DNA of 64,000 bases from Acetivibrio sp964564015 (GTDB lineage: Bacteria > Bacillota > Clostridia > Acetivibrionales > Acetivibrionaceae): positions 10,790 to 74,789 of the forward strand of contig CAZLZR010000018.1 of NCBI GenBank assembly GCA_964564015.1. Reading direction: 5' to 3'. The position numbers and the translations under genes are program-made. Shown piece after piece: positions 1 through 9,353 of this stretch. The notes under the pieces are model-generated. The model did not search any database. It saw nothing but the letters and a program-made list of their open reading frames with translations, and was not told the DNA's origin. Each line of letters opens with the position of its first letter. The stretch's first letter is position 1.

Positions 1-76
1 TTTTTTCATCACAGGTCACAACATCTATGTTTTTAATCAATATGTTCATTTTCCATAGCCTCTCAAATTAATAGTA

Positions 77-1321
77 TTATGACCAGCTTCCGATATATTT
101 TATTTGTTCTTCCGAAAGCTCATCTATTTTTACTCCCCAGGCCTTAAGTTTCATATTTGCAACTCTCTTATCAATCTCCTCAGGAACATCTATAACTTTG
201 CTTCCGAGATTTCTATAGTTCTTTACCATGTACTCTGCAGAAAGAGTCTGAAGTGAAAAACTCATATCCATAATTTCAGCCGGATGACCGTCACCTGCTG
301 CCAGATTAACCAATCTGCCTTCAGCCAGTATGTTTATCCACCTTCCATCATTCTGCCTGTAGCCCATTATATTTTTCCTCTGTTCCTTTTTCTCTACAGT
401 CATTTCCTCAAGTTCAGGCAAGCAAATTTCCACATCAAAGTGTCCTGCATTGCATAAAATCGCTCCATCCTTCATTACCTTGAAATGATCCCCATAAATA
501 ACCCTCTTGCAGCCTGTAACTGTTATAAAAACATCTCCACGACTTGCTGCATCGTCCATCGGCATCACCTTAAATCCGTCCATAATTGCTTCGGCAGCCT
601 TAATAGGGTCGATCTCACAGACAATTACATTTGCTCCCATACCTTTTGCCCTCATAGCTATTCCTTTTCCGCACCATCCATAACCTACAACTACAACATC
701 TTTACCGGCTACAATGAGATTGGTGGTTCTGTTAATTCCGTCCCACACCGATTGACCTGTACCGTATCTGTTATCAAAAAGGTACTTGCAGTAAGCATTA
801 TTTACGGCCACCATCGGGAACTTCAAAACGCCCTCTTTTTCCATGGCTTTAAGCCTTATTATGCCGGTAGTTGTCTCTTCACATCCCCCCATAACATGAG
901 GCTGCAGCTCACTTTTTGATGTATGCAGAAGGTGAATCAGATCTCCTCCGTCATCAATAATAATATTCGGTTTGTATCCGAGAGCAAGATTTAAATGCTT
1001 TTCATACTCCTCATTAGTAGCATTGTACCATGCGTATACATCCAGCCCATCACTTGCAAGAGCCGCAGCAATATCATCCTGAGTGGATAATGGATTGCTT
1101 CCTGTAACTGATACTTCAGCTCCACCTGCAGCAAAAACTTTAGCCATATAAGCTGTCTTTGCCTCAAGATGAACTGATACTGTAACCCTTACTCCAAAAA
1201 AGGGTTTTGTTTTCGAGAATTCCTCTTCAAGGCTTCTTAATAAAGGCATATTTTTTCTTACCCATTCAATTTTTTGCTTTCCGGATTCAGCTAAATTAAT
1301 ATCACGAATCATACTTCTCAT
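77..1321 (-). CDS. ahcY: S-adenosylhomocysteine hydrolase
   Basis: Cytoplasmic enzyme that splits S-adenosylhomocysteine reversibly into adenosine and homocysteine, removing the inhibitory by-product of methyltransfer. The 414-residue product has DDGGDL (about 123-128), GCEETTTG (146-153), NRYGTGQS (184-191) and the NAD-binding GYGWCGKG (213-220), all family hallmarks. It ends in IGSWS rather than the longer Tyr-containing tail of eukaryotic enzymes, as in many bacterial and archaeal short forms. The ATG start follows GGAGG by about ten bases. It is the last gene of a minus-strand run after a purine nucleoside phosphorylase (35-base gap), so adenosine released here could feed nucleoside salvage; that link is inference from the order. 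Confidence 0.96.
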   Translation of the reverse strand: MRSMIRDINLAESGKQKIEWVRKNMPLLRSLEEEFSKTKPFFGVRVTVSVHLEAKTAYMAKVFAAGGAEVSVTGSNPLSTQDDIAAALASDGLDVYAWYNATNEEYEKHLNLALGYKPNIIIDDGGDLIHLLHTSKSELQPHVMGGCEETTTGIIRLKAMEKEGVLKFPMVAVNNAYCKYLFDNRYGTGQSVWDGINRTTNLIVAGKDVVVVGYGWCGKGIAMRAKGMGANVIVCEIDPIKAAEAIMDGFKVMPMDDAASRGDVFITVTGCKRVIYGDHFKVMKDGAILCNAGHFDVEICLPELEEMTVEKKEQRKNIMGYRQNDGRWINILAEGRLVNLAAGDGHPAEIMDMSFSLQTLSAEYMVKNYRNLGSKVIDVPEEIDKRVANMKLKAWGVKIDELSEEQIKYIGSWS

Positions 1322-1356
1322 CTGTCAAATACCTCCACATAAAATTTTGTTATAAA

Positions 1357-2181
1357 TTATACTGGCCATGCGTCTATAACTTTTTTCACCACACACGTAA
1401 AATCCATTTCAGCCCTTTTGGCTGTTTCCATTACCTCTAAGTGATTGAGCGGCTGGTTTAATATACCGGCTGCCATATTGGTAATGCATGATATACCCAT
1501 AACGTTCATTCCTGCATGTTTTGCTGTTATAACCTCCGGTACGGTTGACATACCAACAGCATCCGCTCCTAAAGCACTTAAAGCTCTGATTTCCGCGGGT
1601 GTCTCGTACATTGGTCCCTGCGTAAAGGCATAAACGCCTTCCTGCATATTGATACCAACTTCTTCAGAGGCCTTTTTCAATGTATCTATAAGCTTCCTGC
1701 TATAAGCCTCACTCATGTCGGGAAATCTCACCCCAAATTCGTCAAAATTCTTTCCTCTCAACGGAGATGGAGCAAAAAAGCTTATATGATCTTTTATTAT
1801 CATAAGATCACCGGGCTTAAATGACTTATTAATTCCCCCAGCCGCATTTGTAACAAGTAGTTCCCTGATCCCAAGCAGTTTAAATATCCTTATAGCAATA
1901 ACCACCTGAGAAATATCATAACCTTCATAGTAATGGAAGCGACCTTTCATAGCAATTACAGGCTTATTTCCAATTTCTCCGCATACAAGCTTACCAGCAT
2001 GTCCCTCAACAGTTGATAAAGGGAATCCCGGAATATCTTTATAATCTATTTCAATGCTATTTTTTATATCATCTACAAGCGGGCCTAGCCCCGAACCTAA
2101 AATAATTGCTATCTTTGGCACCAAGCCAACCTTGCTTTTAATAAATTGTGCTGTCTTGTTTAAGTCTTCACAGCTGTACAT
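1357..2181 (-). CDS. punA: Purine nucleoside phosphorylase (trimeric, inosine/guanosine type)
   Basis: Phosphorolyses purine nucleosides to base plus ribose-1-phosphate. The 274-residue length matches the trimeric class. Seen motifs are the phosphate-binding GSGLGP (29-34), HAG (61-63), RFHYYEGY (81-88), TNAAGG, and VGMSTVPEV, which are typical of the PNP/MTAP family; the trimeric bacterial members mainly use inosine and guanosine. A strong GGGAGGG lies just upstream of the ATG. It sits between the MFS transporter and ahcY on the same strand, which fits nucleoside salvage linked to S-adenosylhomocysteine breakdown. An MTA-phosphorylase role is the alternative but less likely from the GSGLGP form. 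Confidence 0.93.
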   Translation of the reverse strand: MYSCEDLNKTAQFIKSKVGLVPKIAIILGSGLGPLVDDIKNSIEIDYKDIPGFPLSTVEGHAGKLVCGEIGNKPVIAMKGRFHYYEGYDISQVVIAIRIFKLLGIRELLVTNAAGGINKSFKPGDLMIIKDHISFFAPSPLRGKNFDEFGVRFPDMSEAYSRKLIDTLKKASEEVGINMQEGVYAFTQGPMYETPAEIRALSALGADAVGMSTVPEVITAKHAGMNVMGISCITNMAAGILNQPLNHLEVMETAKRAEMDFTCVVKKVIDAWPV

Positions 2182-2280
2182 TAGTTACCCTCCCTATCAT
2201 AATAAGATACAATAAAAAAATCAAGTTCCTATTGAAATACCAAAAAATTTTGACTTTATAGTATGTCCATATCATTACAA

Positions 2281-3456
2281 CTATGCATCAATCGATTGGT
2301 TTCTCTTGACATTTTTAATAAATATACCATAAAAAACAGCTATTGAAAATAAAATTATTATAGAACACAGGAAAAATACTTTTCTTATTCCAATAATATC
2401 GCTCAGCATCCCACCCCCAATATTACCTATAAGCTTGGATAATCCGGAAGTTATTACCGAGTTAAAAGTCTGACCGGACGCTTTTAGCTCCTTAGGCACT
2501 TCTTTGTTGATATAATTTGCCATTGAATATGAAAGTACGATAAAAATAAATCCATGCATTACCTGCATTATGAGAACAATATATATGTTGCTTGCAAAGC
2601 CCAACAAAAGCCACCTGATTACAGCAATGATTGCTGCTCCAAGCAAAGTATACCTTATCCCAAGCTTTTCTATTATCTTGTCACCCTTAAAAAGGAAAAA
2701 CACTTCACTAACTGAAGCAATAAATATTGCCCAGCCCAAAAGTGTGCTATCTCCACCCATATCTTTATAGTATATTGAAAAAAACGCATTGTAAAATGAC
2801 AGTGTAATGTGTACTGTAACTGTAAAAAATACAAGTATTATCAACTCACGGTTCTTAAAAAGCTGCATTATGGAAATTTTGTTGCCCTTTGACTGGTGCC
2901 CCTGAATTCTAGGCATTGAAAATGATACGACAAATACAAAAAGCCCAATGATAAACGAAAGAAAGAATATACCATTTATATTTTTTTTAACCATTATTCC
3001 AGCAACAACTGAAATACAGGCATAACCCATAGTTCCCGCGAATCTGATGGGTCCGAATTTCCATCTGGTTCCTGCCATATGTTCAAGTGTTATGGCATCA
3101 CTTATGGCATTTATCGGCGTTTGAAAGAACGCCAATATTATCATCATGGCAAAAATATAATAGTAATTGGTCGAAAGCCTGAACAGAATAATGATTGCAT
3201 TGCTTATAAACAGTAAAAACAATAATATACTGTTCTTTGTTTTTGCTCTATCACTTGCAACACCCCAAATAGGCTGCGCAATCAGTGCAACAAAAGACCC
3301 TAATGCGAGCAAAACTCCTATCTGCCCATTATTATAGTTAAGGCTCTTCAGGTAGATAGGCATAAACACGCCAAATACTGCTGTAGCCATGAAATTCAAA
3401 GCATAATATACTGGAAAACAGTACGGATAACTCTCAGAATTTTTATTATTTATCAA
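2281..3456 (-). CDS. MFS transporter, 12-helix
   Basis: A 391-residue polytopic protein with about twelve hydrophobic segments. The segment GVASDRAKTKNS between helices 2 and 3 matches the MFS loop signature. The overall look (PVYYALNFMATAVFGVFMPIYL start) resembles the MFS_1-like/LacY-type group that includes sugar, nucleoside and phenylpropionate transporters. The start is a TTG preceded by AAAGGAG. It lies upstream of punA and ahcY in the same direction with a 99-base gap, so nucleoside uptake is a reasonable guess, but nothing in the sequence fixes the substrate. A copy of the dispersed palindromic repeat lies immediately upstream. Confidence 0.8.
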   Translation of the reverse strand: MINNKNSESYPYCFPVYYALNFMATAVFGVFMPIYLKSLNYNNGQIGVLLALGSFVALIAQPIWGVASDRAKTKNSILLFLLFISNAIIILFRLSTNYYYIFAMMIILAFFQTPINAISDAITLEHMAGTRWKFGPIRFAGTMGYACISVVAGIMVKKNINGIFFLSFIIGLFVFVVSFSMPRIQGHQSKGNKISIMQLFKNRELIILVFFTVTVHITLSFYNAFFSIYYKDMGGDSTLLGWAIFIASVSEVFFLFKGDKIIEKLGIRYTLLGAAIIAVIRWLLLGFASNIYIVLIMQVMHGFIFIVLSYSMANYINKEVPKELKASGQTFNSVITSGLSKLIGNIGGGMLSDIIGIRKVFFLCSIIILFSIAVFYGIFIKNVKRNQSIDA

Positions 3457-3485
3457 ACAGATCTTTCTCCTTTAAGAGATTATTA

Positions 3486-3587
3486 AGGGATAACGAAAAA
3501 ATAACTTCCTATTCTCATATTTAAAACATTATCAAATCAAGTTTTTTCGTTATCCAGAGTAGGAACTTATATTTTTAGTCATATCTA
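3486..3587. repeat. Dispersed palindromic repeat, copy A
   Basis: One of at least four clear copies of a ~100-bp intergenic element. Inverted arms GGATAACGAAAAAA (3488-3501) and its complement (3542-3555) enclose about 40 bases. The right arm is followed by the conserved tail AGAGTAGGAACTTAT and a second conserved block TTTTAGTCATA. It lies in the 293-base gap between spoVR and the MFS gene. Confidence 0.85.
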
Positions 3588-3668
3588 ATTAACTTTCCCT
3601 CACCTGTGAGCGAAAAATGTACTTCATAGTGTATTTTACACCTACTCAAATCCAATGTCCATATAGAT

Positions 3669-3695
3669 TTAGCTATGGCATATAGCCATAGCTAA
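3669..3695. terminator. Hairpin downstream of spoVR, related to the one at 12007
   Basis: An 11-base perfect stem, TTAGCTATGGC with its complement, and a 5-base loop. It lies about 55 bases past the spoVR stop. The T-tract is weak. The stem and the following AATATTTAAGAAATT closely resemble the hairpin at 12007-12037, so it is either a shared terminator type or a small repeat family. Confidence 0.55.
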
Positions 3696-3749
3696 TATTT
3701 AAGAAATTTGTGAAGTAAAAAACAAACTTTTCATAAAGAATTGTATATG

Positions 3750-5138
3750 TTATGCGTCTGCCAAAGTAACTTTCTTATGCTCATCACATGCTATTACTTT
3801 CCTTTTATTATCAAGCTTTGTAACCAGCATTACTTTTCCATCCCACAAATCAACCACATGCTTCAACGTTTCATAAGCATACCCAAGTTCCAGGTCTCTC
3901 CCATCGTAATCATGCTCTAATATAAGCATATTGTCACTTTGAACCCATTCGAGAACTTTAATTACAGGAATACCTGACATACCGGCATTATTGGCTATTG
4001 TATCCCTTACCTCTTTCCATCCGTCTTCGTCAGATACATTGGTTATTACATAGTTGTTCCCAAGCTTTACATATTCAAAGAGATTCATTTCTTCACACAA
4101 TTCCCGGGTCAGATATCTTCTTATGAAGGACTGGTCTCTTTCAACTTCTCTTACCTCAAAAATCTTCTTAGGATTATCACTGTATTTATTCTTCAAGTCC
4201 TCAAAAATCTTAAAGCCGACATAGTATGGATTTAATGCACCTAAATGAGGTCTTATAACCTGATTATGCCTCTTTAAAAATTCCATGTGCAATCCCTGTG
4301 GAAGGTTTAATTCATTGAGTATTGTGTAGTGCCAGAAGCTGGCCCATCCTTCGTTCATAATTTTTGTTTCGATCTGCGGAATGAAATACAGAGTTTCTTC
4401 CCTGACAATATTTATAATGTCCCTTTCCCAGCTTGTCAATTTTCCATAATTCATAATGAACAAGAGCATATCCTCGTCAGGCTCAAAAGGAATTTTCCTG
4501 AAATCCGGCAGTGGCTCCTCTTCTTTTTTCTTTGGCTCAAGCAACCTATACTCATTATTAGGCTTCGCCAGCCTTTGAAGGGCATCTTTTTTCTTCTGCT
4601 CATCTGTCAGCCTCTTTTCACCTATTGTCCTTGTTGTCTGATACTTTATGGCATGAGCAGCATTTAGAATCTTTTCGACCCTGGCATAGCCTATCCCCGG
4701 ATCCTGAATATATTCCCTTATCCTGTTTGCATGGTTTTTGAACATTTCTACTGTCATTTCTGCCCGGGTACCGAGCTTAAACAACCTGTTATTCTTGAAA
4801 AAATCATTATGTCCATAAACATGGGCTATAGTCAGTATCTGCAACAACAAAGTATTATCCTTCATCAGGTATGCAAGACATGGATTAGAGTTTATTACCA
4901 TCTCATAGGGAAGCCCTGTCATATTATATCTGTGCAATGTCTTGGTTTTTTCATAGTGCTTTCCATAACTCCAATGTGGATAATGAGATGGCATACCTAC
5001 ATAAGTCTCATACCCTATCATATCTTCGTAGCTACATATCTCAAATTCCTGTTCATAATAGTCAAGTCCAAATTTGCCAGCTATCTCTTCTATTTTTTCA
5101 TTCCACTCAAAAAGCTCTTTTATGCTGTAATCTGTCAT
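3750..5138 (-). CDS. spoVR: SpoVR family protein
   Basis: A 462-residue member of the SpoVR family. In Bacillus subtilis spoVR affects spore cortex formation; in other bacteria the family travels with PrkA and YhbH/YeaH. The N-terminal half carries the characteristic GMPSHYPHWSYGK and AHVYGHNDFF segments, and WASFWHY lies in the middle, rich in His and aromatic residues. The length is normal. GGGGGTGG is placed well before the ATG. It is the last gene of prkA-yhbH-spoVR, all on the minus strand, separated from yhbH by 277 bases that hold a repeat copy. The biochemical activity of the family is not established. Confidence 0.95.
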   Translation of the reverse strand: MTDYSIKELFEWNEKIEEIAGKFGLDYYEQEFEICSYEDMIGYETYVGMPSHYPHWSYGKHYEKTKTLHRYNMTGLPYEMVINSNPCLAYLMKDNTLLLQILTIAHVYGHNDFFKNNRLFKLGTRAEMTVEMFKNHANRIREYIQDPGIGYARVEKILNAAHAIKYQTTRTIGEKRLTDEQKKKDALQRLAKPNNEYRLLEPKKKEEEPLPDFRKIPFEPDEDMLLFIMNYGKLTSWERDIINIVREETLYFIPQIETKIMNEGWASFWHYTILNELNLPQGLHMEFLKRHNQVIRPHLGALNPYYVGFKIFEDLKNKYSDNPKKIFEVREVERDQSFIRRYLTRELCEEMNLFEYVKLGNNYVITNVSDEDGWKEVRDTIANNAGMSGIPVIKVLEWVQSDNMLILEHDYDGRDLELGYAYETLKHVVDLWDGKVMLVTKLDNKRKVIACDEHKKVTLADA

Positions 5139-5307
5139 ATTTCCACCCCCGACTTAAGGTTAGTGCATGCTACCCGATGTTTTTTAACATTACCAGTGCT
5201 TTTTAACATTACTAATTTCCAGTCTATAAAAATGTTAAAAATGCACTTTCTCTGTTTGTGACCCGTCTGCTCTGGAATTAATTTCTGTTACGGGTCACTA
5301 TTATCTT

Positions 5308-5395
5308 ACGAATAACGAAAAACGCCTTCCAGTTTTTAAGTTGTGAAAACACCATCAAACCGGTTTTTTTCGTTATTCAGAGTAGGAACCTGCTT
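5308..5395. repeat. Dispersed palindromic repeat, copy B (diverged)
   Basis: Diverged copy between yhbH and spoVR. The arms are AATAACGAAAAA and TTTTTTCGTTATT, and the conserved tail AGAGTAGGAAC follows the right arm. The loop differs most from the other copies. Because it sits between two co-directional genes of one cluster, it is probably transcribed. Confidence 0.75.
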
Positions 5396-5415
5396 CTTAA
5401 CTGTTCCTTAACCAT

Positions 5416-6633
5416 CTAAGATTCATATTCTCCCTCTTTGTCGAGGAGTTTCTTTAAGCCGGCCAATATGTCCTCTTTGCGTGTCATTGTAATAACGGAG
5501 AAATTCTTGCTCTTAATATTTTTTTGATATTCACTCTTTATAGTACTTGCAGATGAATAATAGCCCGGAACTATCTCACCATATCCAAAAAGGTTGCACA
5601 CTTCACACAATTTTTGAGCTAGCTCCACTGCTTTTTTATTGTCTTCAGACCAATTATCACCGTCACTGCAGTGAAATGCATAAATATTCCAACTCACAGG
5701 ATTATATCTTTGTTCTATTATCTCAAGTGCTTTTTCATAGCCACTGCTGATATAAGTTCCCCCGGATTCTCCCTTATGGAAAAACTCATTCTCGTTTACT
5801 TCCTTAGCAGAAGTAGTGTGAGCAACAAATACAACTTCCACATTTGAATACTTCATCCTGATGAACTGATACAAAAGGAAGTAAAAACTTCTTGCCATAT
5901 ACTTCTTTGTCTGGTCCATAGAACCGGAAACGTCCATTATACAAATAACAACTGCGTTAAAATCCTTCTTGTGATCTTCCCTGACCCTCCTGTATCTTAA
6001 GTCATCCTCCATAAAAGGGAATCTCTTTTTTTGCTGTTCTACGTCAATTGCAAAATTATCATCAATAGGGTTTTCCGTATCATCCATTTCTTCATGATTA
6101 CGCATAAAACCCTGCTTTCTTTTTATCTTTTCTATAACGGAGCGTCTTTTTGCAAGCCTTGGTGGAATACCCTTTCTTTGGTAACCAAGATTTTTGAAAC
6201 TCCGTATAGACTCAATTTCAGCCATTTTCTTCTTATCTATATCCGGAAGGTTTAAATCCTCGAAAAGATAATTAATTAACTCTTCAATGGTTACCTCTGT
6301 TTCATAAATATCTTCACCTTCCTGGTTGCCCGCCTGGCCGTCGCCTTTTCCACTCTTTCCTGCTTTATCTTCGCCAATCCTGTCTCCACGCTTTTCGCTA
6401 CCATCACCGGAACCTGCTGAAGTACCGTTGTTTCCATAAACAAACTGGTACTCCTTTATTCCCTTTATAGGAATTTTGATCTTCTTATCCCTGCTTTGAC
6501 CAATTATGCTTTCTTCAGCAATTATATTTCCAATATTCTTTTTTATAGATTCTTCTACCAGTTCCCTGTGACGTCTTTTATCCTCCGCTGCACGATCCTT
6601 GCCATTATTGACAAATTCCCTGAAAATAGCCAT
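5416..6633 (-). CDS. yhbH: YhbH/YeaH family sporulation protein (DUF444) with VWA fold
   Basis: A 405-residue DUF444 protein. The N-terminal third is charged; a Gly/Ser/Asp-rich stretch follows about residue 75. A von Willebrand A-like domain occupies the C-terminal half, with the metal-site motif MDVSGSMD at about residues 232-239. The family is co-conserved with PrkA and SpoVR, and in Bacillus yhbH belongs to the early mother-cell regulon. Its molecular role is not well defined; the VWA fold suggests a metal-dependent partner-binding role. The ATG follows a G-rich GGGGGGTGG. The gap to prkA is 42 bases, so the two are likely co-transcribed. Confidence 0.95.
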   Translation of the reverse strand: MAIFREFVNNGKDRAAEDKRRHRELVEESIKKNIGNIIAEESIIGQSRDKKIKIPIKGIKEYQFVYGNNGTSAGSGDGSEKRGDRIGEDKAGKSGKGDGQAGNQEGEDIYETEVTIEELINYLFEDLNLPDIDKKKMAEIESIRSFKNLGYQRKGIPPRLAKRRSVIEKIKRKQGFMRNHEEMDDTENPIDDNFAIDVEQQKKRFPFMEDDLRYRRVREDHKKDFNAVVICIMDVSGSMDQTKKYMARSFYFLLYQFIRMKYSNVEVVFVAHTTSAKEVNENEFFHKGESGGTYISSGYEKALEIIEQRYNPVSWNIYAFHCSDGDNWSEDNKKAVELAQKLCEVCNLFGYGEIVPGYYSSASTIKSEYQKNIKSKNFSVITMTRKEDILAGLKKLLDKEGEYES

Positions 6634-6675
6634 TTATACCACCCCCCGGTAATATTTTTGCATTCTCATAAGGGG

Positions 6676-8604
6676 TTAATCCTTCCAAAGATTATTTGCA
6701 GCATATTTTAAAACTACATTGCAGCAGTGATCACAATAGCCGTTTCTCTTCATTTCTTCTACCATGGCATCAAATTTTTCGCCCTGTTCCTTATCCCTTA
6801 CCTTTGCGAGTGTGATAACCCTGCTAAGCTCCCTGACTGAAGCTGTAAGTTTCTTCTCGATAGCTTCTTTCAAAGGTTCATAACTGTCAAAGTCAAGTTT
6901 GCCACCGCTTCTTAAAACATAGAACATATATGCAGTTACATCTGCCCTGAAACCCTTTGCGGCCGTATCGGTAATTCCTATCTGTTCTTCTATAGATCTT
7001 AAGAACTTTTCGTCCGGCTCAAGTTCTTCACCGGTATTTCTGTCCTTTATCTTTGTCTTGTTCACATAAGCCTCAGCATGGTCAAGGTAATTATTGAAAA
7101 GACTTTCTGCCTGTTCTCTGTAGCCATGAATAAATGCTTTTGTTATCTCTTTTTCAAGAATCTTGTTATATTCTTTTTTGATACTATCCTGTATGAATCT
7201 TAAATATTTTTCCCTGTCTTCCTCGCCAATTGCCAGATCCTTGACAGCTTTAACCAGAGACTCCATCACCGATATAGGATTTATACAGTTATGTTCCGAT
7301 TCTGAGAGTGTAGTGTCAAGAGCTTTCATGATAAATCTGGTCGAAATACCTGTCATTCCTTCTCTTTGGGCTTCCTCCATCAATTCAAATATATCAATTT
7401 TTCTTGTCATGCCCTTTTCTACGATTTCCTCACCATTATATATTTTAAGCTTGGTCATAGGATCAACCTTATTTGAAGGTGAAAGTCTTGACAGTATTGC
7501 AAACATTGATGCAATCTCAATGGTGTGAGGAGCTATATGGGCACTGAATTTACTCTTCTTTAGAATCTTCTCATAAATTTTGATTTCTTCGTTGAGTTCC
7601 AGACAATAAGGTACCTCTATCTTAACTATTCTATCGAGGATAGCTTCGTTGGTATGATCCGATTTAAACTTGTTCCACTCAGCCTCATTGGAATGTGCAA
7701 GAATTATTCCGTCAAAATATATCATTGACCCTTTACCAGGGGATGGAATAGACTTTTCCTGAGTTGCCGTAATCATTGTATGAAGATATTCGGTCTCATT
7801 TTTGAAAACTTCTATAAACTCCACAATTCCTCTGTTACCAACGTTAAAAGCACCATTGAGAGACAATACCCTTGGATCATCTTCTGCATACATATCTATT
7901 TTTGATATATCTACGCTTCCTATGAGCACGGAAGTATCCTGGTTGTTTGGATCAACAGGAGGCACAACACCAATTCCTTTTCTAGATCTTATTGAAAAAT
8001 CAATAGTTTCAACAGGGAACTTTTCATATTCTCCGCCAAACTCATTTTTCAACCTGTAACGGCAAACAGGACACAAGTCACCTTCAATTCTTACATTGAG
8101 TATTTCCTCAAATTGCTTTCTTAAGTGTTTTGGTACAAGGTGCAGAGGCTCTTCCCTCATTGGACAGCCTTTCAAAGCATAAATGGAAGAACTTATTTCG
8201 AGTGCCTTCTTAAGAGATTCCATCAATGATGACTTACCCGCACCAACCGGACCCACAAGATACAAAACCTGCCTTGCCTCTTCTCCGGCCATTGCTGCCG
8301 AATGAAAATACCTGACTATCTTCATTATCGTTTTATCTATTCCGAAAAAATCATCTTCAAAGAATCTGTACTTTTTTATGGTATCATTACCATATATTCT
8401 ACGTAATCTAGGATTTTCATCCGTTTTTATCACCTCAACCCCAGGCTCTGTTATAACCTTAAACATCCTCTGATGAGCTAACATTGAGATTTCAGGGTTT
8501 TCCTTAATGATATCAAGGTACTCAAGGAATGTCCCTTCAAAATGTTTCACTTTATGTTCTTCTCTATCCCTACGAATAATACTTGACAAATCATACTTTT
8601 CCAT
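6676..8604 (-). CDS. prkA: PrkA serine protein kinase / AAA+ protein
   Basis: A 642-residue member of the PrkA family, which pairs an N-terminal AAA+ ATPase-like domain with a C-terminal kinase-like domain. A Walker A, GPVGAGKS, is at about 118-125, and the family sequence MIYFDGIILAHSNEAEW is also present. In Bacillus PrkA promotes sporulation, and recent work on the family also points to an ATP-dependent protease activity. I chose the ATG at 8604 because GGGGG lies about eight bases upstream; an ATG 42 bases further upstream is possible but has no comparable site. It heads the prkA-yhbH-spoVR cluster, a conserved module. Confidence 0.95.
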   Translation of the reverse strand: MEKYDLSSIIRRDREEHKVKHFEGTFLEYLDIIKENPEISMLAHQRMFKVITEPGVEVIKTDENPRLRRIYGNDTIKKYRFFEDDFFGIDKTIMKIVRYFHSAAMAGEEARQVLYLVGPVGAGKSSLMESLKKALEISSSIYALKGCPMREEPLHLVPKHLRKQFEEILNVRIEGDLCPVCRYRLKNEFGGEYEKFPVETIDFSIRSRKGIGVVPPVDPNNQDTSVLIGSVDISKIDMYAEDDPRVLSLNGAFNVGNRGIVEFIEVFKNETEYLHTMITATQEKSIPSPGKGSMIYFDGIILAHSNEAEWNKFKSDHTNEAILDRIVKIEVPYCLELNEEIKIYEKILKKSKFSAHIAPHTIEIASMFAILSRLSPSNKVDPMTKLKIYNGEEIVEKGMTRKIDIFELMEEAQREGMTGISTRFIMKALDTTLSESEHNCINPISVMESLVKAVKDLAIGEEDREKYLRFIQDSIKKEYNKILEKEITKAFIHGYREQAESLFNNYLDHAEAYVNKTKIKDRNTGEELEPDEKFLRSIEEQIGITDTAAKGFRADVTAYMFYVLRSGGKLDFDSYEPLKEAIEKKLTASVRELSRVITLAKVRDKEQGEKFDAMVEEMKRNGYCDHCCNVVLKYAANNLWKD

Positions 8605-8646
8605 AATTATGCCCCCTTTTCCTTCCATAGTATTTTTTTGACCCAA

Positions 8647-9340
8647 GACACATACCCCATAAAGAAACTGTTAAACACTGATAAATGTATTTTTCAAAGT
8701 ATATACCTCACTGAATACTATAGATGAACAACCAAAAAATTACATTTTCCAATAAAGCTGCTCATCTGCATAAATAACCTTGACGTAATATAAATCCATA
8801 ACTTTAATATTGGTTATCTGTATTTTTAAATTATTCATACCACAATTGAAATTCTCTCAAACTTAGTTTATTATATATGTTACACAAAAGAATTCTCTTT
8901 GGTGAAGGACTAAGTTTGCCATATTGTATTATAATATATTTATTTCATAACATATTTATTTCATAATATTACTAAAACAAGTATAAAATAACTGGATATA
9001 AAATATTAACACCATGTTTTATCAGATTATTGTTTAACTAGATATTGCTAATTTTCAAACTATTTCAATATTTGAAAATGCATTACATGAAATTTTATAG
9101 AATTGCTAATTAAATTATAACATACAAGAAGTTAAATATCCATAATTATTATTTGCCACATTTTACTTAAGTTCATATTTTAAATTAATGATATAATATA
9201 ATTTGTACAATGTTTTCTCCATCTTTAAAATATAAAAATCTGGCAATGCAAATATGAAATATTTGAGTTAGAAATGTAAAAAAACATTTAGAAACAGTAC
9301 TTTATTTTATATAAATACGTATATAGTAAATCTTTTATTA
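8647..9340. other. Long AT-rich intergenic region between divergent genes
   Basis: About 690 bases between prkA and the divergent membrane-protein gene. I see no convincing gene. It contains a short direct repeat, ATATTTATTTCATAA, twice at about 8937-8970. The promoters of both flanking genes should lie here, but I could not place either with confidence. Confidence 0.5.
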
Positions 9341-9353
9341 TTAGGAGGATAAA

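Noticed and set aside
8690..8760. Sigma-E-type promoter of prkA
   Set aside because: Boxes could be forced near here, but the match was too weak to support.
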